Below, in pieces: positions 1 through 7,773 of a DNA stretch of 12,245 bases. A program made the translations under genes and the position numbers. Source of the DNA: an uncultured Cetobacterium sp. (GTDB taxonomy: Bacteria > Fusobacteriota > Fusobacteriia > Fusobacteriales > Fusobacteriaceae). The DNA lies in the NCBI GenBank assembly GCA_900766645.1, contig CAAFWD010000038.1:1-12245 (forward strand). The letters are read 5' to 3'. The notes under the pieces were generated by a model, which did no database searches, had not been told where the DNA came from, and saw nothing but the letters and a program-made list of their open reading frames with translations. The stretch's first letter is position 1; each line of letters begins with the position of its first letter.

Positions 1-33
1 ACACTCTTTCCCTACACGACGCTCTTCCGATCT
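1..33 (+). other. Illumina TruSeq adapter remnant (not genomic)
   Basis: The window opens with ACACTCTTTCCCTACACGAC and continues through GCTCTTCCGATCT. This is the full 33-base Illumina TruSeq/P5 read-1 primer sequence, which I recognise base for base. It is an untrimmed library adapter at a contig end, not bacterial DNA. Read on the minus strand it is the usual read-through adapter beginning AGATCGGAAGAGC, which fits a short insert sequenced past its end. The true genomic sequence begins at base 34, and anything annotated across bases 1-33 is artefact. Confidence 0.98.
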
Positions 34-1051
34 CTTCATCAGAAGATAAGATCACATATTCTGGCGCAAAGTTTACTTGTGCTGATGGATATTTCATTTT
101 TAATTTTGAAATTATATCTATAATAATTTCTGAAATTTCTATATCATCTTTATTAATTTTAATTTCTGAATCTTTTGCTATAAAAAATAATTTTTCAATA
201 AGATCGGTCATCTCTTTTACTTCTCCAGCGATAGATTCTATGGATTCATCCAATATTTTTTCATCCTTTTTTCCCCATCTTTTCATCATATCTACATATC
301 CACCAATTATAAAAATTGGAGTCTTTAACTCATGTGAAGCATTATGAACAAACTCCACTTGTTTTTTGTTTTGTTCATCGAGTCTTAAAAGCATATTTTC
401 ATAAGAATCCCATATATTTTTAAACTCTTCAAATTGATTAATCGGTTTTTTTATCTCCAAATTTTCCAAAGTTATATTTCTATTTATATTTTCTAAACTT
501 TTTAACTCTTTTAATGTTTTCTTTAAAAAATATCTCACAACAAATATAGATATCAATATTAATACTAATAGACCTACAGAAGTAATTTTTACTAAATCAA
601 AGAAAAACTTTTTCTCAGATTTTGTATTTTTTATAAGAATAACATCAAATCTTTCTCCACTTTTTAAATCAATATTATTTTTTAAAAATAAAGTGTCATA
701 AAGATTTATATTTTTCACTTTATCTAATTCAGCTTTTTTTTCAATTTTTGAATTATTCACTTCTATATACTTATTATCTTTATATTCTATATTTATACCT
801 AAATTCGTAAGCAAAGGATTTTCTTTTCTAAAATCTTCTGTGACTAAATTTTTTGTGAAAATTTCCATATTTTTATCTAAAGGTTCTTTCGATATTTCAT
901 ATTCTAAAAATGCCATTCCATCTCTTAGATTTTGTTTTGATGAATTTATTAGGTATTTCCCTATTACAAGCATAGATAACAATAAAGTTAAGGTAAATAG
1001 AGATATTAAAATTATATAGCTTTCTTTTAAAGTTTTTGCAAAACTTCTCAT
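34..1051 (-). CDS. Sensor histidine kinase, 3' end missing at contig edge
   Basis: Membrane sensor kinase of a two-component system; 339 genomic codons are present. Reading leftward from the ATG at 1051, it shows a short cytoplasmic N-terminus, a membrane segment at about residues 12-35, an extracytoplasmic sensor region of roughly 115 residues, a second membrane segment at about 155-176, a linker, and a HisKA dimerisation/phosphoacceptor region with FVHNASHELKTP, where His240 is the expected phosphorylation site. The catalytic ATPase domain (N, G1 and G2 boxes) is missing because the contig ends in the adapter, so the gene is partial by assembly rather than visibly a pseudogene. The start overlaps the response-regulator stop (TAATG, 1 nt), which implies translational coupling. 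The periplasmic domain gives no obvious ligand. The frame stays open through the adapter and would add a false tail containing IGRASCRERV. Confidence 0.9.
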
Positions 1052-1725
1052 TAATCCTCCTTTTTTAAAGAATAACCAAATCCTCTTATTGTCTTTATAT
1101 ATCTGTTATCGGCATCTATTTTTTTTCTTAGAGCTTTTATGTACATATCTACTATTTTCCCCTCTCCAAAATAATCATATCCCCAAACATTTTCTAGAAT
1201 TTTTTCTCTTGATAATACTATATTTTTATTAACCATCATATAATATAAAAGATTATACTCTGTTTTAGTTAAATTTATTTTTTCTCCAGCAACTGAAACA
1301 TCTTTTGTATCTGTATCGATACTTATATCTCCGTATGTCAAAATATTTCTTTTGTTATACCCTTTTTTATTTCTAAAAAGTACTCTCATTCTTGCTAAAA
1401 GCTCATCTATTACAAAGGGTTTCGTTAAATAGTCATCAGCTCCCAAATCTAATAAATTTACTTTACTAAATGTTTCATCCTTAGCTGTCAAAACTATTAT
1501 TGGTACATCTGAATTTTCTCTTATTTTCTCGCAAACACATTCTCCTGATACTTCTGGCATCATAAGATCCAATAGCACTAATGAATACTCATTTTTTCCA
1601 AACAACTCTAACCCTTCTCTTCCGTTTTCTGCTAAAGACACATTATATCCCTCATGAAGTAACTCTAACTCTAAATATCTTCTTATTTTAGGATCATCCT
1701 CTATGATTAATATTTTTTTTTTCAT
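1051..1725 (-). CDS. OmpR/PhoB-family response regulator
   Basis: A 224-aa DNA-binding response regulator and the partner of the histidine kinase that follows with a 1-nt overlap. The receiver domain covers about residues 1-118. It has the acidic pair in IIEDDPK (Asp10, Asp11), phosphoacceptor Asp53 in LLDLMMP, switch Thr80 in VLTAKD and Lys102 in LTKPF, so all canonical residues are present. A winged-helix OmpR-type DNA-binding domain occupies about 128-222 and ends with the typical YIKTIRGFGYSL. The length is normal for the family. The ATG at 1725 is preceded by AAGGAG at about 1737-1732, and this site overlaps the TAA stop of the upstream glycosyltransferase gene. The three genes are therefore probably one transcript. 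The target genes cannot be told from the sequence; the operon partner suggests a role in the cell envelope. Confidence 0.95.
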   Translation of the reverse strand: MKKKILIIEDDPKIRRYLELELLHEGYNVSLAENGREGLELFGKNEYSLVLLDLMMPEVSGECVCEKIRENSDVPIIVLTAKDETFSKVNLLDLGADDYLTKPFVIDELLARMRVLFRNKKGYNKRNILTYGDISIDTDTKDVSVAGEKINLTKTEYNLLYYMMVNKNIVLSREKILENVWGYDYFGEGKIVDMYIKALRKKIDADNRYIKTIRGFGYSLKKED

Positions 1726-1736
1726 AACTTTTCTCC

Positions 1737-2669
1737 TTACGCTGTCATTGTATAGATATACTCTAATATATCCTCAGCCATTACATTTAAATCTTCATCA
1801 TAAAATGATTTTTCAATACTTACACCACTAAGTGGGAAAACTCTCTCATCACTTTTATGAACTAGAACTGGAATATCAAAAGCTGAAGCAATATGAGTTA
1901 TTCCTGTATCCACTGTTACAACTAGATCTGCTTTTTTTATTAAGCTACATAGATCTAAAACAGAATCTTCTCTCTCAATTTTTCTAACTTCTGCCCATTT
2001 TATTTTAGATAAATTATTTAAAATCTTTTTTTCATCTTCCAATGATATACTTCTAGATTTTGTTGATGCAATTCCATTATACAATATTAAAGGCTTTCTT
2101 TTTATCATTTTTTCATATTTATTTCTTCTTCCTAAATGAATATCATAGATTCCACCTGGATCTTTTATTCCAAAAGCTTTTAAAACTTCTACTGAGTTTT
2201 CTCTCATATGAGTTTGTTTTTTTATAACTCTATCTATTATATTAAATTTTTTGCCATGTTTTCTTTCAAGACCAATAATTTTTTTAGCTTTTAAAATTTT
2301 CATAAGAATAAGTTCTCTTAAATAAATACTTCCAACCAGTTCCACATAGTAATCAAATTTGCCTCTGTATTTTAATCCAGTTTTGATATTTCTAAAAATA
2401 TCAGTAGATTTTTTTCTATAACTATTGTCTATTATAATCTCTTTTACATATGGATTTGAGTTTGCTAGCTCCTGTGTAACTTTACTTCCTAAAATAGAGA
2501 CCTCATACCCATTTAAAGCTAATCCTTTTATTAATGGTGTTTTAAAAAGATAATTCCCTATTTTTTGACAATCATTTATTAAAACTTTTTTTCCTTTTAT
2601 ATTTAAATTTCTTTTTTTATCTAAAAATAATTTTCCTATAATATATCCTAATTTTTTCAATCTTATCAC
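1737..2669 (-). CDS. GT9 family glycosyltransferase (heptosyltransferase-like)
   Basis: About 310 aa with the two Rossmann-like halves of a GT-B fold glycosyltransferase family 9 protein, the family of LPS heptosyltransferases. The N-terminal half carries VLINDCQKIGNYLFKTPLIK, which matches the family opening (IGDVLLTTPAL-like). The C-terminal half carries LVVTVDTGITHIASAFDIPV, the conserved nucleotide-sugar site. It probably adds a sugar, perhaps a heptose, to LPS or LOS core on the cytoplasmic face of the inner membrane. One oddity is that the Asp expected in the IGD motif (catalytic base in WaaC) is Asn39, coded AAT. The start is uncertain. The first in-frame candidate is GTG at 2669, only 1 nt from AAGGAG, while TTG at 2660 has a 10-nt spacing and may be the real start. 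A TAA lies in frame a little upstream. It heads an operon with the two-component genes. The family call is firm; the donor and acceptor are not known. Confidence 0.85.
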   Translation of the reverse strand: MIRLKKLGYIIGKLFLDKKRNLNIKGKKVLINDCQKIGNYLFKTPLIKGLALNGYEVSILGSKVTQELANSNPYVKEIIIDNSYRKKSTDIFRNIKTGLKYRGKFDYYVELVGSIYLRELILMKILKAKKIIGLERKHGKKFNIIDRVIKKQTHMRENSVEVLKAFGIKDPGGIYDIHLGRRNKYEKMIKRKPLILYNGIASTKSRSISLEDEKKILNNLSKIKWAEVRKIEREDSVLDLCSLIKKADLVVTVDTGITHIASAFDIPVLVHKSDERVFPLSGVSIEKSFYDEDLNVMAEDILEYIYTMTA

Positions 2670-2670
2670 T

Positions 2671-2676
2671 CTCCTT
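2671..2676 (-). promoter_or_regulatory. Ribosome binding site of the GT9 gene, awkwardly placed
   Basis: AAGGAG reads leftward at 2676-2671. It sits only 1 nt before GTG 2669 but 10 nt before the in-frame TTG at 2660. The spacing favours TTG, which would shorten the protein by three residues. There is no ATG in frame nearby, so a non-ATG start is likely either way. Confidence 0.6.
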
Positions 2677-2717
2677 GTTATGTATTATCTTCTATAAAAG
2701 TAAAAAAATGGTAAAGA

Positions 2718-2746
2718 TTGAAATTAATTATATTCGATGGTAAACT
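2718..2746 (+). promoter_or_regulatory. Candidate promoter of the sbcDC-murI operon
   Basis: TTGAAA (2718-2723) and TAAACT (2741-2746) are separated by 17 nt, giving 5 of 6 and 4 of 6 matches to the sigma-70 boxes. A start near 2753 would leave a leader of about 30 nt with the strong AAGGAGG at 2771-2777. In such A+T-rich DNA partial matches arise by chance, so this is a weak call. The region between 2669 and 2784 is divergent and should also contain the leftward GT9 promoter. TATAAT reads leftward at 2754-2749, but its best upstream box (TTGCCT) is 20 nt away. Confidence 0.35.
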
Positions 2747-2783
2747 ATATTATAAAATAATAATACGTCTAAGGAGGCAATAT

Positions 2784-3959
2784 ATGAGAATACTTCATAC
2801 TTCTGATTGGCACCTAGGAAAAAGGCTAGAGGGGCAATCTAGAGTTGGGGAACAAAGAAAATTTATTGATACACTTGGGGCAATTGTAAGTAATGAAAAG
2901 ATCGATTTAGTTCTTGTCGCTGGTGATATTTTTGATACATATAACCCTTCTGCAGAAGCAGAAACTCTTTTTTTTGATAGCTTAAAAATTTTATCAAATA
3001 ACGGTAGAGTTGGAGTTATTATTATACCTGGAAATCATGATAATCCTCAAAGACTTTGTGCTATTTCTAATATTGCCAAAGATCTAGGAGTTATTATATA
3101 TGAAAGAGCTTTTCAAGAGATTCCTGTCGGAGATTACGGAAGTTTTTCCATCACTAAGTCCACAGCTGGTGGTATAGAGATTCAAAAAGATGAAAAAAGC
3201 ATTTTTGTCTATTCTCTTCCATTTCCTAGTGAAGCAACTCTTAATGAATCTTTTGATAATATAAAGTTCAATGACAGAATCAAAGAAATTTTAGAAGAGG
3301 GAGTTATTCAAAACAATAAAGATATCCCAACTGTGGTAATGACACATATATATGTGGCTGGTTCTATGGGAGATAATGAAAGTGAATCTTTAGAATTAGG
3401 TGGAGCTAAAGCAATATCTATTAATGATCTTCCAAATGTTAGTTATATAGCTCTTGGACATGTCCATAGACCTATGCATTTTAAAGATAAAAATGCATAT
3501 TACTCTGGTTCTCCTATCGAATACAGAGTAACTGAAAATAAATTTAATAAAAAAGTCTACATTGTAGATTTTATAAATAATGATACTGTTGTACAAGATG
3601 TTGCCATTGATAACTATAAACCAATTAAGGAGTATACCGTTAATGGAGCTGAGGAAGCTATTGAAAAATCTATTTTCTTAAAAGATCATAATGAGTGGAT
3701 CTATCTTAAAATAATTTTAGATGAGCCTTTAACAAATTCACAAATTAGAAAAATTAAAAGTAATAAAAATATTGTGGAGATTATTCCCATAGTAAACTCT
3801 CAAACTGAAGCTGTGGATGATATTAACTACTCAGAAGAAAATATTCAAGAAGCTTTTATTGAGTTTTTTAAAGAGGAAAGTAACGGAATGGAACCTACAC
3901 AAGAGATAAAAAATCTTTTTTTAGAACTTATCGAGGAGGAAAATCATGAAACCAATTAA
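2784..3959 (+). CDS. sbcD: Exonuclease SbcCD, nuclease subunit SbcD
   Basis: A 391-aa Mre11-type metallophosphoesterase, the nuclease half of the SbcCD complex, which cuts DNA hairpins and protein-blocked ends in the cytoplasm. The phosphoesterase motifs appear in order: SDWHLG (Asp8, His10), VAGDIFD (Asp48), PGNHD (Asn84, His85, Asp86), MTHIYVAG (His188) and ALGHVHRP (His226, His228). These supply the two-metal Mn site, so it looks active. The C-terminal part (about 285-391) is the usual capping and SbcC-binding region. I chose ATG 2784 because AAGGAGG lies 6 nt upstream and the protein then begins MRILHTSDWHLGKR, as SbcD proteins do. A TTG at 2718 is in frame but would add 22 residues with no ribosome site. 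It overlaps sbcC by 14 nt, so the two subunits are translationally coupled. Confidence 0.96.
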   Translation: MRILHTSDWHLGKRLEGQSRVGEQRKFIDTLGAIVSNEKIDLVLVAGDIFDTYNPSAEAETLFFDSLKILSNNGRVGVIIIPGNHDNPQRLCAISNIAKDLGVIIYERAFQEIPVGDYGSFSITKSTAGGIEIQKDEKSIFVYSLPFPSEATLNESFDNIKFNDRIKEILEEGVIQNNKDIPTVVMTHIYVAGSMGDNESESLELGGAKAISINDLPNVSYIALGHVHRPMHFKDKNAYYSGSPIEYRVTENKFNKKVYIVDFINNDTVVQDVAIDNYKPIKEYTVNGAEEAIEKSIFLKDHNEWIYLKIILDEPLTNSQIRKIKSNKNIVEIIPIVNSQTEAVDDINYSEENIQEAFIEFFKEESNGMEPTQEIKNLFLELIEEENHETN

Positions 3960-6900
3960 ACTTGAAATTACAGGCCTTCAAAGTTTCTGTGAAAAGCAAA
4001 TTATTGATTTTAATGAACTTACATCTCTTGGACTATTTGGTATATTTGGAGAAACTGGAAGTGGTAAATCAACTATACTAGATGCTATGATTTTTGCTAT
4101 CTTTGATGAAATTCCTAGAACAATGGGAAAGCAAGGAAAAGGTATAAGACCTTGTCTTAACAGTAATAGTGACATCTTAGAAGTTATTTTTGAGTTTGAA
4201 CTTGGGAGAGATATATTTGAAATAAAAAGATCTTATAGAAAAAGATTTAGTAAAACTGGAGAAGAAAAATTTGAACAACAAAATCCTATTTTAAAATTAA
4301 ATGATAATATCATTGCTGATAAAGTAACCGATGTAAAAAACATTATAAATGAGTATTTTGGAATGAGTGTTGATGATTTTACTAGATCTGTTGTTTTACC
4401 TCAAGGAAAATTTAGTGATTTTTTAAAGCTAAGCGGTCAAGATAAAATGAAAATGTTAGAAAATATTTTTGATTTAGAAAAATATGGTAGTAAACTTCAA
4501 GAAAAAATTAAAACAGCTAATAAATCTTTAAAATCTGAAATGGATATGATAAATATTCAAATAGGTTCTAAAGGAGATACCTCTGAAGAGTATATAAATT
4601 TTTTAGAAGAATCTCTAGAATATAAAAAAAATGAATTAAGGGATAATACTTTAAAAAAAGAGCAACTTGTATCTCAAAAAACTGAACAAGATTTAATAAA
4701 AAATATTTTTGAAAAAATTCAAAACTATTCAAATGAAAAAGAAAATCTTTTAAAAAATATAGAAAAAATTGAAAATGAAGAGAGACTTTTAAAAAACCAT
4801 AATAATGCTGTAGTTTTTCAAGAGTCTATAAAAAAAATAAACTCTTTAGAAGAAGAAAATAAATCTCTTAATAATAAAATTTTAAATATCAAAGAAACAA
4901 CTTCTAACTTAGAAAAAACACTTGAAATTATAATTAAACAAGAAAGTGATACAAAAACTGATCTTAACGAAATTTTATATGAATTTAATAAATATCCTTT
5001 AGATTTTAATGAACTTGATGATATTAGAAAAGCTTTCCAACTTTCTACAGATATAAAATATCTTTCTGAAGAAAATAACAAATTTCTTAGCATATTAAAC
5101 AATCTATCTTTAGAAAAAAAAGGGCACCAAGATGAAATAAAAGAAAAAAATATTATTTTAGAAAAAATACTATCTGAAAAAGAAAATTTAAAAATTATTG
5201 ATAAAAAAGAGATTGAAGATGTTCAAAAAAATATTTTTGAAATGAAAACAACTATTGAGTCTGTTTCAACTCTTATCAATAAAAAAAATATTCTTGAAAA
5301 AGAAGTTGAAAATTTAACTTTATCTCAGGAGGAGACTTCTTTAAAATTAAATAATGCTATTAAAGAGATTGAAAATATTAAAAGACAAAAAACAAAAAAT
5401 ATTTCTCAAGAGCTGGCTGAAAATTTAAAAGATGGAGATCCCTGTCCTGTATGTGGTAGTATTCACCATCCTAATCTTGCAATTGAAAAATCTGAAGCTG
5501 TCGATAATAGATACCTAGAAGAACTAGAGTCTCAAGAAAAAGTTCTAAATATCCAACTTAATGAATATCTAACAGCTTTAAAATATAAAAAAGAAGATCT
5601 TCAATCTATTGAAATTAAATTTGAACTTAATGAACTTAATTTACAATATAAAAACCTTCAAGATAAACTTACAGAACTTCAAAGTGATTTTGATTATTTT
5701 TCAAATAAAAAGATAGAGTTAGATAATGAAATTTTTTCATTAACTCATAGAATTGATTCTCTTCTAGAAAATATTCAGTTAAAAGATAAAGATATAAACT
5801 CTTATAAACAAAATATAGATAAAAATTCTATTAAGATAAATGATTTGGAAAAAGAGATCAACTCCTTTGGATTAACTCTTCCTGAAAATACATATAATGG
5901 AATTAAAAATAGAAAAGAAGTTTTAGAATCAATAGAAGTAAATAGAAGAGAGTTAAACAGTAAAAAAGAAAAAATAGAAAAAAAACTTCAAGAAATTTAT
6001 AAAGAAAAAGAAAATACATCTAATAAATTACAATCGGAAAGTATTGAGCTTATAAAATTAGAAACATCTTTAGAAAAAAATAAAATCTTTCTAAATAACG
6101 AGATAGAATCTCTTAAAATAAAATCTTTAGAAAAAGGATTTACGTCTGTAGAAGAGATTGAGCTAGCAATTCTTTCAGAAAATGTATCTAGCTCATATGA
6201 AGTTAATATAAAATATTTCTATGACACTTTAGAAAAACTTAAAACTTTAATTGAAGAAAGCAAAAAGGAACTTGGGGATAGATCCTTTGATTTTAAAATT
6301 TGGCTAGAACTAAATGAGGAACTTGATAATATTTTAAAGTCAGAAAAAGTTTTAAATGAAGAGTTAGCTATTATTAAAACTAATCTTGAAAATACACTCA
6401 AAGCCTTTGAAGCTAATAAGGAATTAAGAAAAAAACTTACTAAATTAGAAAAAAGTTTAGATAATCTATTAATTCTTCAAAAAAAAATAGAGGGTAAAAA
6501 ACTTGTAAAATTTTTAGCTCGTAAAAAGTTAAACTATATTGTTTATCAAGCTTCTAAAAGATTAAGGAAAATAACAAGGGGGCGTTATTCTCTTACAATT
6601 GATGACAATTGTGATTTTAATATAGTAGATTCCTTTAATAGTGATTGTATTAGAGAATGTTCTACCCTATCTGGTGGTGAAACATTTATAGTTTCACTTA
6701 CCTTAGCATTAGCATTATCAAGCCAACTTCAATTAAAAGGAAATATTCAATTAGAATTTTTCTTCCTTGATGAAGGATTTGGTACTTTAGATAACTCTTT
6801 ACTTGATAGAGTTATTGAAATACTTGAAGAGATTAAGTGGAAAGAAAAAATAAAAATAGGTATTATCAGTCATGTGGAAGATTTAAAAATAAGAATTCCA

Positions 6901-6963
6901 CGTAGATTAGAGGTCTCTCCTGCGATTCCTGGGGAAAAAGGAAGTACAATAAAATTAATATAA
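3946..6963 (+). CDS. sbcC: Exonuclease SbcCD, ATPase subunit SbcC
   Basis: A 1005-aa SMC/Rad50-like ATPase that pairs with SbcD. The N-terminal lobe has Walker A GETGSGKST (residues 35-43). A long Lys/Glu/Asn/Leu-rich coiled coil runs out to a zinc hook, CPVC, at residues 500-503, exactly mid-protein, and a second coiled coil runs back. The C-terminal lobe has the ABC signature LSGGE (908-912), Walker B FFFLDEGFGTLD (Asp942, Glu943) and the His switch IISHVED. All parts of a functional Rad50-type enzyme are present and the length is typical. ATP binding opens and closes the SbcD nuclease gate; zinc-hook dimers bridge DNA ends. The ATG at 3946 has GAGGAGGA at 3933-3940, inside the end of sbcD. 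The next gene, murI, begins 18 nt after the stop. Confidence 0.97.
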   Translation: MKPIKLEITGLQSFCEKQIIDFNELTSLGLFGIFGETGSGKSTILDAMIFAIFDEIPRTMGKQGKGIRPCLNSNSDILEVIFEFELGRDIFEIKRSYRKRFSKTGEEKFEQQNPILKLNDNIIADKVTDVKNIINEYFGMSVDDFTRSVVLPQGKFSDFLKLSGQDKMKMLENIFDLEKYGSKLQEKIKTANKSLKSEMDMINIQIGSKGDTSEEYINFLEESLEYKKNELRDNTLKKEQLVSQKTEQDLIKNIFEKIQNYSNEKENLLKNIEKIENEERLLKNHNNAVVFQESIKKINSLEEENKSLNNKILNIKETTSNLEKTLEIIIKQESDTKTDLNEILYEFNKYPLDFNELDDIRKAFQLSTDIKYLSEENNKFLSILNNLSLEKKGHQDEIKEKNIILEKILSEKENLKIIDKKEIEDVQKNIFEMKTTIESVSTLINKKNILEKEVENLTLSQEETSLKLNNAIKEIENIKRQKTKNISQELAENLKDGDPCPVCGSIHHPNLAIEKSEAVDNRYLEELESQEKVLNIQLNEYLTALKYKKEDLQSIEIKFELNELNLQYKNLQDKLTELQSDFDYFSNKKIELDNEIFSLTHRIDSLLENIQLKDKDINSYKQNIDKNSIKINDLEKEINSFGLTLPENTYNGIKNRKEVLESIEVNRRELNSKKEKIEKKLQEIYKEKENTSNKLQSESIELIKLETSLEKNKIFLNNEIESLKIKSLEKGFTSVEEIELAILSENVSSSYEVNIKYFYDTLEKLKTLIEESKKELGDRSFDFKIWLELNEELDNILKSEKVLNEELAIIKTNLENTLKAFEANKELRKKLTKLEKSLDNLLILQKKIEGKKLVKFLARKKLNYIVYQASKRLRKITRGRYSLTIDDNCDFNIVDSFNSDCIRECSTLSGGETFIVSLTLALALSSQLQLKGNIQLEFFFLDEGFGTLDNSLLDRVIEILEEIKWKEKIKIGIISHVEDLKIRIPRRLEVSPAIPGEKGSTIKLI

Positions 6964-6981
6964 ATATATGGAGAGGTTTTA

Positions 6982-7758
6982 ATGAGAACAATTGGAGTTT
7001 TTGATTCTGGTGTAGGTGGAGTTTCTGTTTTAAAAGAAGTTCTAAAAGAATTTCCTAATGATAATATTATCTATTTTGGAGACAGCTTAAATGCCCCCTA
7101 TGGTGACAGATCTATTGAGGAGATTAGAAATCTTTGCTTAAAGGTTTCTGACTTTCTTGTTTTTAATAAAAAAGTGGATGCTATTGTTATAGCATGTAAC
7201 ACTGCAACTGGAGCAGGGATGGAAATTATGAAAAAAAAATATCCTATTCCAGTTGTAGGTGTTGTTAATAACGGAGCTAAAAAAGCTCTTGAATTAACAA
7301 AAAATAATAAAATTGGAGTTATCGCTACTCCTGCTACTGTAAATATGAAGGTTTATCCAATGGCGATTCATAAAATTTCCAGCTTATCAAAAGTTTATCA
7401 ATCTAAATGTCCACTTTTTGTGGAAATGATTGAAAATGGATGGGTTGATAATTTTGAAAGTGATTCTTTAATTAAAGAGTATCTCAGCTTTTTACCTAAA
7501 GATATTGATACTTTAATACTTGGCTGTACTCACTATCCTTTAATCAGAGAATATCTTGAAAAGTTTTACAATGGAAACATTATTGATCCAGCTAAAGAAA
7601 CTGCAATATCTTTAAAAAAAATAATTGGTGATTCACCTAAAACAAACGAACATAAAAATATATCATTTTATGTTACTGGAGATGTAAATAAGTTTAAAAA
7701 AGTTGCTGGAGAGTTTCTTGGAACTCCTATTACCAACATTGAGAAAGTTATCTTATAA
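6982..7758 (+). CDS. murI: Glutamate racemase
   Basis: A 258-aa cofactor-independent Asp/Glu racemase that converts L-glutamate to D-glutamate for peptidoglycan in the cytoplasm. Family marks are clear: FDSGVGGVSV at the N-terminus with Asp8, YFGDSLNAPYGDRS, the first catalytic cysteine in IACNTATGAG (Cys72) and the second in LGCTHYPL (Cys182), with CPLFVEMIENG between them. Both cysteines needed for two-base proton transfer are present. The length is normal. GGAGAGG at 6970-6976 precedes the ATG by 5 nt, and the gene lies 18 nt after sbcC and 15 nt before the binding-protein gene, so it is probably co-transcribed with them. Nothing functional links it directly to SbcCD. The call is secure. 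Confidence 0.97.
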   Translation: MRTIGVFDSGVGGVSVLKEVLKEFPNDNIIYFGDSLNAPYGDRSIEEIRNLCLKVSDFLVFNKKVDAIVIACNTATGAGMEIMKKKYPIPVVGVVNNGAKKALELTKNNKIGVIATPATVNMKVYPMAIHKISSLSKVYQSKCPLFVEMIENGWVDNFESDSLIKEYLSFLPKDIDTLILGCTHYPLIREYLEKFYNGNIIDPAKETAISLKKIIGDSPKTNEHKNISFYVTGDVNKFKKVAGEFLGTPITNIEKVIL

Positions 7759-7773
7759 TAAGGAGTGAGATTT

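Noticed and set aside
2718..2783. Longer SbcD start at the TTG at 2718, adding 22 residues.
   Set aside because: No ribosome site precedes it, the added residues do not resemble SbcD, and ATG 2784 has a strong AAGGAGG at proper spacing. The TTG lies inside the candidate -35 box.
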